Of a DNA stretch of 64,000 nt, positions 32,175-40,836 are shown piece by piece. Source of the DNA: Pseudomonas viridiflava (GTDB taxonomy: Bacteria; Pseudomonadota; Gammaproteobacteria; Pseudomonadales; Pseudomonadaceae). Within the stretch, counting starts at the first letter, position 1; every line of letters starts with the position of its first letter. Location: contig NZ_UTHA01000289.1 in NCBI RefSeq assembly GCF_900582195.1, forward strand, positions 1 through 64,000. Reading direction: 5' to 3'. The notes under the pieces are model-generated. The model saw nothing but the letters and a program-made list of their open reading frames with translations. It searched no databases and was not told the origin of the DNA. The translations under genes and the position numbers were made by a program.

Positions 32175-33947
32175 TCAGATTCCTTGTTCACTGAGCCACA
32201 GGTTCAGGGCCGCCAGTTGCCACAGCTTCGAACCGCGTAACGGCGTCAGTTGGCCTTGCGGATCGGTCAGCAATTTGTCGAGCATGGCCGGGTTGAACAG
32301 GCCGCGATCCTGACTCGGGTCAAGCAGCAGTTCGCGCACCCAGTTCAGCGTGTCGCCCTGCAAGTGCTTCAGGCCCGGCACCGGGAAATAGCCTTTTTTG
32401 CGGTCGATCACTTCACTTGGAATCACTCGACGCGCGGCTTCCTTCAAGACTTGTTTGCCGCCATCGGGCAGCTTGAACTGGCCCGGCACACGGGCCGACA
32501 GTTCGACCAGTCGATAGTCGAGAAACGGCGTGCGCGCCTCCAGGCCCCAGGCCATGGTCATGTTGTCGACACGTTTGACCGGGTCGTCGACCAGCATCAC
32601 CGTGCTGTCCAGACGCAGGGCTTTATCGACTGCCGCCTCGGCGCCGGGCCGGGCGAAATGTTCCTTCACGAAGTCACCGGCAGCGTCGTTCGCAGTCAGC
32701 CATTTCGGCTGCACGGTGGCGGCGTAGTCGTCGTAGCTGCGGTCGAAAAACGCGTTGCGATAGGCCGCGTAAGGATCGGCTGCGCCATCGACTTGTGGAT
32801 ACCAGTGATAACCGGCGAACAATTCGTCAGCACCCTGACCGCTTTGCACTACCTTGCAGTGCTTGGCCACTTCACGCGACAGCAGATAGAAAGCGATGCA
32901 GTCATGGCTGACCATCGGCTCGCTCATCGCGCGGAACGCGGCGGGCAGTTGCTCGATGATTTCTTTCTCGTCGATGCGCAACTGATGATGCTGCGTGCCG
33001 TAGTGCCTGGCGATCAGATCGGAGTACTGAAACTCGTCGCCGCGCTCACCGCCGGCATCCTGGAAACCGATGGAAAAGGTCGACAGGTTTTCCACGCCGA
33101 CTTCGCGCAACAGGCCGACGAGCATGCTCGAATCGACACCGCCGGAGAGCAGCACACCGACATCTACAGCGGCACGTTGACGAATCGCCACCGCTTCGCG
33201 GGTGCTGTCGAGGACGCGGTCGACCCAATCTTCCAGATTCAGGTTTTTCTCATCCTCGTGCGGGCCGTAGGGCAGGGTCCACCAGGTTTTCTGCTCGGTG
33301 CGGCCGTCGGCTTCTACACGCATCCAGGTGGCCGGCGGCAGTTTCTCGATGCCGGCCAGCAAGGTGCGCGGGGCCGGGACCACGGCATGGAAATTCAGGT
33401 AGTGATTGAGTGCCACCGGATCAAGGATCGGGTTGATGTCGCCGCCCTTGAGCAGTGCCGGCAAGGCCGATGCAAAGCGCAGGCGCTGGCCGGTGCGCGA
33501 CAGGTACAACGGCTTCACGCCGAGACGGTCGCGGGCGATGAACAGGCGTTTGGCGTCGCGCTCCCAAATGGCAAACGCGAACATGCCGTTGAGTTTCGGC
33601 AGCAGCGCTTCGCCCCAAGCGTGATAGCCCTTGAGCAACACCTCGGTATCGCCACCGGAATAGAAGGCGTAACCCAGCGCTTCGAGTTCGGCGCGCAATT
33701 CCGGGAAGTTGTAGATCGCACCGTTGAAGGCCAGGGAAAGGCCCAGTTGGCTGTCGATCATCGGCTGCGCCGAGCCGTCCGACAGGTCCATGATTTTCAG
33801 GCGACGATGGCCCAGGGCAATCGGCCCTTGGGCATGGAAGCCCCACGCGTCGGGGCCGCGAGGGGCCAGGTGATGGGTGATTCTCTCGATCGCTGCAAGG
33901 TCTGCAGGTTGTTGATCAAAACGTAACTCGCCAGCTAATCCGCACAT
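32175..33947 (-). CDS. asnO: N-acetylglutaminylglutamine amidotransferase (AsnB-like)
   Basis: 590 residues. Cys2 of MCGLAGELRF is the class II glutaminase nucleophile. The ATP pyrophosphatase loop LLSGGVDSSMLVGLL is at about residue 260, then QGADELFAGYHWY. The end reads FPVPGLKHLQGDTLNWVREL. It converts the dipeptide to its C-terminal amide, giving the osmoprotectant NAGGN. It is the first gene of the three-gene minus-strand set. Confidence 0.92.
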   Translation of the reverse strand: MCGLAGELRFDQQPADLAAIERITHHLAPRGPDAWGFHAQGPIALGHRRLKIMDLSDGSAQPMIDSQLGLSLAFNGAIYNFPELRAELEALGYAFYSGGDTEVLLKGYHAWGEALLPKLNGMFAFAIWERDAKRLFIARDRLGVKPLYLSRTGQRLRFASALPALLKGGDINPILDPVALNHYLNFHAVVPAPRTLLAGIEKLPPATWMRVEADGRTEQKTWWTLPYGPHEDEKNLNLEDWVDRVLDSTREAVAIRQRAAVDVGVLLSGGVDSSMLVGLLREVGVENLSTFSIGFQDAGGERGDEFQYSDLIARHYGTQHHQLRIDEKEIIEQLPAAFRAMSEPMVSHDCIAFYLLSREVAKHCKVVQSGQGADELFAGYHWYPQVDGAADPYAAYRNAFFDRSYDDYAATVQPKWLTANDAAGDFVKEHFARPGAEAAVDKALRLDSTVMLVDDPVKRVDNMTMAWGLEARTPFLDYRLVELSARVPGQFKLPDGGKQVLKEAARRVIPSEVIDRKKGYFPVPGLKHLQGDTLNWVRELLLDPSQDRGLFNPAMLDKLLTDPQGQLTPLRGSKLWQLAALNLWLSEQGI

Positions 33948-34002
33948 AAAGTCCTTACCGGTTTTTCCGTTGGGGAGGGGTCAAGCCATACCTCGCCAGA
34001 AG

Positions 34003-34028
34003 GGCGGGTACTCAGAAACTGACCCGCC
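34003..34028. promoter_or_regulatory. hairpin in the asnO leader
   Basis: GGCGGGT and ACCCGCC flank an inner CAG-AAA-CTG stem with a small bulge. No T-run follows on either strand, so a terminator is unlikely. It lies about 55 bases before the asnO start. Confidence 0.4.
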
Positions 34029-34088
34029 TCGGTAAGTGGAGTTTTAGAACGATAAGTTATAAGTGCGGCGCAGGGTATGTTTCTGACT

Positions 34089-35666
34089 TCAGTCCTTACG
34101 TGCTTTGTGATCAATATCCGCTTGAGCATGTGAACGTTGCTCGGCGATCACGTCGTGTTCCACGCTCTCCGGCACCGTAGATTTTTTCTGTAGATAGACC
34201 GGTTGCCCGGTTGATTCTCCGGTTAACTCGAATTGGTCGAAATAATCAGTTGCGATGCCTTCGTCCGCCTGCGGTCTGTCGCCATTGTCATCCGCGGGAG
34301 ACGGTGTTTTTTTCAGATCCAGCAGGCGGACCAGGGCTTGGTGTTTTTCGGTGACCGGCCAGGTATTCACGCTTTTGAATACGGTGCTCAACAGTTTATC
34401 TGTGGGATGAGTGCGCAAGCGGTTGATGAAATCGGTGGTCGGGCTTTTGAGATGGGTTAAATACTTGCCCAAGGCTGCTTTTTCACGCCGGTTGGCATAG
34501 GCCGGTTCATTGATATTGACGACTGGAACCGCAAATTCCCTGGCATCAGCAAAGAACTTGTCGACGTAACGATCAAACAGATGTTGATATAAGCCTTTCT
34601 GGAGAGTGGTAAATTTTATTTCTGAATATATGTTTTCCAATGTGTTCAGAGAAAACTCGTGCTGCTCGGAAATGGGCAGCTGAGACTTGATTAATTGCCG
34701 AAACTGCGCTTTTGGAAGAAATTCGTAAACAAACCGGTCCAGGCATTCGCCATAGGTGTTGCATTTGTAGAAACCGTCGCCGGCGTCGTTGGGTACATAC
34801 AGGATAAAGCTGTCTTTTTTTGCCTCTGTAGAATGACGCCAGGTGATCAATATGGCGTCTGTCGGATACTTGCCAAACAGCTGTAAGGCGTGCAGCTGGA
34901 TTTTGCCGTTGTTGAACAAGTCGTCAGTACAAATATCTTCTTTGCTGTATACCAGCTGCACAAGGGCGTGGAGCTGATGGGGCGGAAATTCTGCACCGAG
35001 ATAGTCCTTGCCAACAGGCTTGGTGAAATACTTTTCATAGGCGAAGAGTTCAAAGTTGTGCCTGTGCAGTTGTGCGCCGAGCCGTCGGATGCGCGCATCC
35101 TTCAATACTCTGGAGATGTAGGTAAGGTAGGCGCCGCCGAGATCAAGCTCGCGACTCATCGCTGCGAATTCCTCTGCGGTAATCCCGGGACCGGGTGATC
35201 CCCGATCAGTCGATTTGCGCGCCTGGGGCAGAGTCCCGCTGTCACTTGAAAAGTACCCTGCAGCTGCTTCCACGTCGGTGAAGTTCAGCATGGCCGCCTG
35301 TAGCAGGGTGAGGGTGAGGGGAGCTGAAGTCTGGTCTTGTGTGTTAGCGGGTACCAGCCTGATAAGGTCATCGACGCTAAAGCGCCCTCCGTACTTTTGT
35401 TTTAGTTCGTGCAGAAGCCTGATTCTGCAGAATTGTTCCAGGTTGACCAGCTTGTTCACCAGCGACTCAAAATAATGATGAAAGGGGATCGCTTGATCTA
35501 TTGCCTTGCGAAAATCCGAAAGTTTGCCGGGATCCTCTTTCTTGAACAGGTGGATAAAACGGTTCAGCGGCGCGGATGCGCCCAAACCGTTCAAATGCTC
35601 AGTGGGTGCCTTTAGCAATGGTTCGGCTATTGCAGTAACGGGTTGCTGTATGTGTGGCGTATTCAT
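34089..35666 (-). CDS. DUF6543-like protein, shortened relative of the NEL effector N-terminus
   Basis: 525 residues, no signal peptide. It aligns by eye with the first 400 or so residues of the divergent NEL protein: LTLLQAAMLNFTDVEAAAGY against TLLQAAMQNFTEDEEQADAF, then ITAEEFAAMSRELDLGGAYL against LTPAAFAAFCRQLDLGKKYQ, then DAREFAVPVVNINEPA against DARKLAVPTADIDEEA. It stops before the hydrophobic, LRR and ligase parts. The last 70 residues are polar and unrelated. No catalytic motif is visible. It may be a stand-alone toxin-like domain, a decoy or a partner for the large protein; all are speculation. GC is lower than in the neighbours. Confidence 0.7.
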   Translation of the reverse strand: MNTPHIQQPVTAIAEPLLKAPTEHLNGLGASAPLNRFIHLFKKEDPGKLSDFRKAIDQAIPFHHYFESLVNKLVNLEQFCRIRLLHELKQKYGGRFSVDDLIRLVPANTQDQTSAPLTLTLLQAAMLNFTDVEAAAGYFSSDSGTLPQARKSTDRGSPGPGITAEEFAAMSRELDLGGAYLTYISRVLKDARIRRLGAQLHRHNFELFAYEKYFTKPVGKDYLGAEFPPHQLHALVQLVYSKEDICTDDLFNNGKIQLHALQLFGKYPTDAILITWRHSTEAKKDSFILYVPNDAGDGFYKCNTYGECLDRFVYEFLPKAQFRQLIKSQLPISEQHEFSLNTLENIYSEIKFTTLQKGLYQHLFDRYVDKFFADAREFAVPVVNINEPAYANRREKAALGKYLTHLKSPTTDFINRLRTHPTDKLLSTVFKSVNTWPVTEKHQALVRLLDLKKTPSPADDNGDRPQADEGIATDYFDQFELTGESTGQPVYLQKKSTVPESVEHDVIAEQRSHAQADIDHKARKD

Positions 35667-36006
35667 GGGTAAGTCTCATTTTTAATAAGGAGCCTTTATC
35701 CTAGTGTGTTTAAGTTTAGGAAACTAACGCGATTGGTTGATGGTTGAGCGTCTCATAAAAGCGATATTTTGATTGAGAACTATATATTTATACCGCCGCC
35801 GCGACGCAAAAATATGCATCCCGCTGATGCGTGAAGCCTGGGTTGCACATACCGGAAGTTTGCACTGTTCGGGTGCTGCAGGAGTATTTTTATCAATGAT
35901 AAAAGTTGATGGTTTGTTTGAGTTTCAATAGGTTTTTCAGGTTTTTAATGTGCGTTCGATCGGGATAAGGTTAAAGGCCGATAAACGCAATAAGGGACTA
36001 TTGCTG
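35667..36006. other. 340-base AT-rich divergent region between the two DUF6543 genes
   Basis: Contains the leaders of both genes. The stretch 35750-35800 is very AT-rich (tatatatttata). I cannot pick out a convincing promoter pair, and I see no T3SS hrp-box (GGAACC...CCACNNA) upstream of the NEL gene. Confidence 0.5.
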
Positions 36007-39000
36007 ATGACAACCAAGGAAAACAAACAAACGCTGACTCAACGCTCGATCCTGAGCACGTTGCTTGATGCCACAGGCGACCTCGACACCGCCGAAACCC
36101 TGGAAAAAACGCTCCCGGCGTATTTGCTCAAGGCGTCGGCCACCAGCCTGGCCAGGCTGGATGAAATCAACCGTGAACTGTTAGCCCGGCAACTCAAGGT
36201 CAATAAGGATCTGAGCGGGCTAAAACCCTTGGCCGATTTCTGTATCAGCGAGCTGAACTCGGCACTGAGCGAAAAATGGCCGGCGCTCTATGACGCTGGC
36301 GCGGATGTGGTCAGTCTGCCGGGTGTTGATTGTGGCTGCGAAACGAGCGCGACCGATCAGGCCGGGATCGACCTCGTCAAACACGCCACGCAAACGCTCT
36401 TGCAGGCTGCCATGCAAAACTTCACCGAAGACGAGGAGCAGGCTGACGCGTTTCCCGATGGCAGTCAGGTGCGCCTGAAAAGCGCGCCGCAGGGCGTAAG
36501 CGGCTTGACCCCGGCGGCGTTTGCCGCGTTTTGCCGACAGCTGGATCTGGGCAAGAAATACCAGGAGCATCTGCAGCAAGTGTTCGGTCTGCGTGATGAA
36601 AGCGGCAACGTCGTGGCGTCGAGTGCCATGACCCGCGATATCGCCGCATTGAAACAGTCGCTATTGGAACTGGATGCGCACCTGGCGGTGCTCAAGGGCG
36701 ATATCACAGCGGCAGGCTTGCGCATGTTGCAGGACCTGATGTTGGCCGACGGCGTGGCGTCAACGCAAACCCTGCAGTACGGCAAAGAACCGCTGATCAT
36801 GCAGGGCATCAAGATACTCGACAGCTGCGTGTGGGGTGTCGTCGTCTTTTCCAGACGCTCCGTGGAACAACACCCTGAGGACGGATGCATGGTGTACATG
36901 GCCGGCGAACCTGAGCGTGCCGTGTACGAATACCCGAGTTTCAATGCATTCAAGCGCTACCTGGTGCAACAACTGAAAAGCGCGGATTATCAGGACTACT
37001 TTGCCCGCAGTCTCGACGAAGATGACAAGGCGGATTTCTTCAAGACGCTCGCTGAAAAAGGCGATCTGGGCCTGGTCAAACAATGGCCGATCAGCGTGCC
37101 GCTCTTCGATTTCATGGTGCAAAGCCATGTCGGCAAGTTGCAGATCGACGCACGCAAGCTGGCAGTGCCAACTGCGGATATCGATGAAGAGGCGCGCCGT
37201 CAGCGCCTGCTCGATTTCGTTCAGCGCGGGGTGAGCATCGCCTCGGTGGCCGGGCTTTTCGTGCCGGTGCTCGGGCAATTGATGATGGGCGTCGCGGTGG
37301 GGCAATTGCTTGGTGAAGTGTACGAAGGTGTCGAAGACTGGCAGCGCGGTGATCATCAGCAAGCCCTGTCGCATCTGCTCAGCGTGGTCGAGAACATCGC
37401 GCTGATGGGCGTCTTCGCCGGCGGGCAAAAAGTGGTGGGGGCACTGGGTCGCAAACTGCTGCGCACGCATCCGCAGTTCTTTGGGGAATTCACTGCCATT
37501 CTCAATCACGCCGGTAAAGCGCGCCTGTGGAAGCCCGATTTCGCGCCCTATGAGCATTCTCTTCCGACAGGGTTCACCATCGATCCCGGCTCCAAGGAGT
37601 TTTATCAGATTGGCGCGAAAACCCTTGGCAATGTTGACCATCGTGTGTTCGCCGGCAGCTACGATAGCGACGCCAACCTGTGGCGCCTGGAACACGCCAA
37701 ACGAGCGCAAGCCTATACCCCGGAACTGGTCCGCCACGTCGAAGGCGGTTGGCGGTTGCCCGCTGAAGAGCCGGAGGAATGGGGCAGTTCCGCGTACGCG
37801 CTCAAACGCATCGATCCGCACCTGCGCGAATTCGGCGACAGCGACCTGGACATGATGCGTCGACTCAGCGACACCTCGCATCAGACCGTGCTCGACACCT
37901 TCAACGATAATCTGCGCCTGCCGGTGCGCCTGCGCGATACCGTCGAGCGTGTACGCATCGGGCGCCAGTTACGGGAGTTGACCGTGGAGCTGGAAAACGG
38001 CGAGACCCATTCCGGGCAATCTGTCGAGACGCTGATGCATGCCCTGCCGAAACTGCCGGGCTGGCCCACCGACCGCTATATCGAGGTGGCTGGAGAAGAA
38101 GAAGGGGTGGTCGAAGCGACCTATCCTGCGAACAGCACGATTGACGAAACGCTGGGAGTGGTCGTTACCCGGGACCAATTGTCCCGGGGCCAGTTGTTGC
38201 AAACGGTTATCGATGGTCTGTACCAAAACGAGGTCGATGCGTTGCTTGGCGGCAAAGTCGAAAAAAACATTGAGGAAAGCGCACTGGCGAAAAAGCTAGG
38301 TGCGGCGTTGAGGTCCGATTATCGCGCGGTGTTCGAGCGTCTGTATCAACGCTACGACGAGAGTCAGACGGATGAGTTGCTCAATTTGCGCAAGGTTTTC
38401 GCCGACATCCCGGCGCGCTACGGGCAACGGCTGATCGACCGCGCACCCAGTGTCGAGCGCCAGCACCTGCGCACCACCGCACGGGTACCATTGCGGCTGG
38501 GGCAGCGGGCCCGGGCCGCTGCCGCCAAGGTGCGGCTCGACCGTGGGCTGACGGGATTTCACTGGCCACGGCTGGCGAATGCCGATACCGACAAACTGGC
38601 CATTCAGTTGCTGCCACGCCTTGGCGGCTGGAATAAAAAACTGCGCCTGGAGGTGCGCGACAAGGCCTTGACCGGACCCGTGCTGGAAGCCATCGGCGAT
38701 GCGTCCGCGACCGCCGACGATACTTGTTACCTGGTGAAATCCGCTGACGGTTATGAAGCATTTGACGGCGACAAAAAATCCCTAGGCAAGGTGGCGTCGG
38801 CGCCCGACGCTTTGTACACCGCCATCCTGAAGGCGCTGCCGTCACGTCAGCGTGAGGCGAGCGGATTGATCGGTGCCGGGCAGGCCAGCAGACAGGGCTT
38901 GCGCAGCAAGTTGCTCGAGGCAGGGTTCGAAGACCGCGAAGCCACCGGGCGGACACTGGTCAGCGGCAAGTATGAAACGTCGGGCGTCGAGCCGGACTGC

Positions 39001-40833
39001 GTGCAAGGCGACCAGGCCCCAGTGACGAACCACTCACGCAAGTTGCTGCGCAAAGTGCACAAGCTCTATCCCCGCCTGGATGTCGCGCAGGCCAGTCAAT
39101 TACTCGATGAGCTGGGCGACGATCCGCTGAGTCGGGCGATTCGGGTCAAAGCCTTGCGTCAGGATTTGAAAACCCTGCGTGACGTGCTCTTTATCTGGAG
39201 TGAAGACGGCGCCGGCCTGAAGGCGATGGGAGGGGATCTGGCCGAAGCGCGGCACAGCCGCAAGATGGCGGCCGAGCTGATCGAGAAGGGCTTTCGGCGG
39301 TTTGACTGGACCGAGGGAGAACAGGGCAAACCGGTCTATGCCCTCAAGCTCGATCGAATGCGCATTGGCAAGTTGCCGAGCATGCCTGCGGGATTGAGCT
39401 TTGACCATATCCGGCATTTGTCGATGAAAGACATGGCGCAGAGTGATGATGTCACGTACTTCCTCAAATCCTTCAAACAGCTTGAGGCGCTGGAACTCGA
39501 CAAAAATAAAATCACTCGGCTCCCCGAAGTGCTGTCGCATATGCCCAATCTCAAGCGATTGGGCCTGGAGGGCAATCAGGTAAAGCTGACCGAGCAGACA
39601 TTGACCAAGCTGAACCGGCTGCGCACGCTGACAAATCTTAATCTGAACGACAACCCGTTGGGCGCCACTCCGGATGTCAGTCAAATGAGCAACCTGCGTC
39701 TGTTGTTGCTGCGCAATACGGGGATTACCGAACTGCCTCGAGGTCTGCAGAGTCGCGCCCATATCGAAAGGATGGATCTGAGCGAAAACAAAATCAGTGA
39801 ATTACCCGAATGGCTGTTTCAAAAACCGCATCGATTTACCCGGGCGCTCAACCTTGGGCGCAACACCTTCACTGAAACCAGCAAAACGTATCTGGATAAC
39901 TATCGCAATAATTACGGGATAGGCATGGGTTACACCGCAGACGACACTGCCCGACTCCACGAACAAACCGCGCGCTCCTTATGGCTGACCAAGACGACCG
40001 GTGAGGAATGGCTGACGCAGGTGCGAATCTGGCAGGCGTTTGGCGACGATCCCCGTGCCGAAGGCTTGTTCCAGTTGCTGGCGCGACTGGGCGATACCGC
40101 CGACGGGACGAAGGGCCGAGCTGACATGCAGCGGCGGATCTGGGCGGTATTGAAGGCAGCAGAGGCTGATGGCGCTCTCTGCGATGAGTTGCTCGATCTG
40201 GCCGCCAACCCGATCAATTGCGATGACACGGCGGCGATCAATTTCAGTCATCTTGAAGTGGCTGTTCACGTCGATCATGTAACCAAGGGCGCCGGCGGCA
40301 AGATCACAGCCAAACCGCTGCTCGAACTCGGCCGCAGACTGTTCCGGCTGCATCGACTGAACGAGATTGCCCGCGAACATGCGCTCAAGGTCGGGAAACT
40401 GGATGAACTCGAGGTGAACCTGGCTTATCGCATCGGGCTGGCGAAGACGCTCGACCTGCCTGGCCAGCCGCAGAACATGTTGCTCGGACCGGAGAGCGGC
40501 GTGACCGCCGCTGATCTGGAAAAGGCGCAACACCGGATCGCTACAGACGAACTCTCCCCCCAATGGCTCGAATTCATGCAGCAGCAGACGTTCTGGCGTG
40601 ACTACCTGAAACGTACGTTTACGCGCAAGTTCTCGCTGATCGACGAGTCGTTCGCGCCGCAAATGACTGCCCTGGATGAGAAGGCAGACACACTGCCCAG
40701 TGCTGACTATCTGAGTCAGGGGCTTGCCCTCAAACTTCAAAAGGAACAGGCGCAAGAGGCAGAGTTCAAGCGCCTGACGCAAGAGTCTATCCGCCTGGTG
40801 GACCTGGGCCTGTGCGTGATGCCGGACATGTGA
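36007..40833 (+). CDS. NEL-type E3 ubiquitin ligase effector with DUF6543 N-terminus and leucine-rich repeats
   Basis: 1608 residues from the ATG at 36007, which has AAGGGA nine bases upstream. Order: DUF6543-like N-terminus (about 1-400); hydrophobic stretch VSIASVAGLFVPVLGQLMMG and neighbour (about 405-480); a long middle region; six or so LRRs (about 1120-1285: LEALELDKNKITRLPEVL, LKRLGLEGNQVKL, LTNLNLNDNPLG, IERMDLSENKISELPEWL); and a NEL domain (about 1320-1608). The catalytic loop INCDDTAAINFSHL puts the thioester cysteine at 1405, as in the CxD loop of IpaH. Further match to IpaH: LLELGRRLFRLHRLNEIARE, then ELEVNLAYRIGLAKTLDL. Such ligases ubiquitinate host proteins after secretion. 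No secretion genes are nearby. Confidence 0.9.
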   Translation: MTTKENKQTLTQRSILSTLLDATGDLDTAETLEKTLPAYLLKASATSLARLDEINRELLARQLKVNKDLSGLKPLADFCISELNSALSEKWPALYDAGADVVSLPGVDCGCETSATDQAGIDLVKHATQTLLQAAMQNFTEDEEQADAFPDGSQVRLKSAPQGVSGLTPAAFAAFCRQLDLGKKYQEHLQQVFGLRDESGNVVASSAMTRDIAALKQSLLELDAHLAVLKGDITAAGLRMLQDLMLADGVASTQTLQYGKEPLIMQGIKILDSCVWGVVVFSRRSVEQHPEDGCMVYMAGEPERAVYEYPSFNAFKRYLVQQLKSADYQDYFARSLDEDDKADFFKTLAEKGDLGLVKQWPISVPLFDFMVQSHVGKLQIDARKLAVPTADIDEEARRQRLLDFVQRGVSIASVAGLFVPVLGQLMMGVAVGQLLGEVYEGVEDWQRGDHQQALSHLLSVVENIALMGVFAGGQKVVGALGRKLLRTHPQFFGEFTAILNHAGKARLWKPDFAPYEHSLPTGFTIDPGSKEFYQIGAKTLGNVDHRVFAGSYDSDANLWRLEHAKRAQAYTPELVRHVEGGWRLPAEEPEEWGSSAYALKRIDPHLREFGDSDLDMMRRLSDTSHQTVLDTFNDNLRLPVRLRDTVERVRIGRQLRELTVELENGETHSGQSVETLMHALPKLPGWPTDRYIEVAGEEEGVVEATYPANSTIDETLGVVVTRDQLSRGQLLQTVIDGLYQNEVDALLGGKVEKNIEESALAKKLGAALRSDYRAVFERLYQRYDESQTDELLNLRKVFADIPARYGQRLIDRAPSVERQHLRTTARVPLRLGQRARAAAAKVRLDRGLTGFHWPRLANADTDKLAIQLLPRLGGWNKKLRLEVRDKALTGPVLEAIGDASATADDTCYLVKSADGYEAFDGDKKSLGKVASAPDALYTAILKALPSRQREASGLIGAGQASRQGLRSKLLEAGFEDREATGRTLVSGKYETSGVEPDCVQGDQAPVTNHSRKLLRKVHKLYPRLDVAQASQLLDELGDDPLSRAIRVKALRQDLKTLRDVLFIWSEDGAGLKAMGGDLAEARHSRKMAAELIEKGFRRFDWTEGEQGKPVYALKLDRMRIGKLPSMPAGLSFDHIRHLSMKDMAQSDDVTYFLKSFKQLEALELDKNKITRLPEVLSHMPNLKRLGLEGNQVKLTEQTLTKLNRLRTLTNLNLNDNPLGATPDVSQMSNLRLLLLRNTGITELPRGLQSRAHIERMDLSENKISELPEWLFQKPHRFTRALNLGRNTFTETSKTYLDNYRNNYGIGMGYTADDTARLHEQTARSLWLTKTTGEEWLTQVRIWQAFGDDPRAEGLFQLLARLGDTADGTKGRADMQRRIWAVLKAAEADGALCDELLDLAANPINCDDTAAINFSHLEVAVHVDHVTKGAGGKITAKPLLELGRRLFRLHRLNEIAREHALKVGKLDELEVNLAYRIGLAKTLDLPGQPQNMLLGPESGVTAADLEKAQHRIATDELSPQWLEFMQQQTFWRDYLKRTFTRKFSLIDESFAPQMTALDEKADTLPSADYLSQGLALKLQKEQAQEAEFKRLTQESIRLVDLGLCVMPDM

Positions 40834-40836
40834 GAT

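Noticed and set aside
30363..33926. Two long plus-strand open frames (about 625 and 558 codons) opposite ngg and asnO
   Set aside because: They mirror well-recognised genes on the other strand, show no known motif, and are the expected antisense open frames of GC-rich codon bias.
36007..36007. hrp-box promoter for the NEL gene
   Set aside because: I looked for GGAACC and a CCAC element 15-16 bases later in 35667-36006 and did not find the pair.
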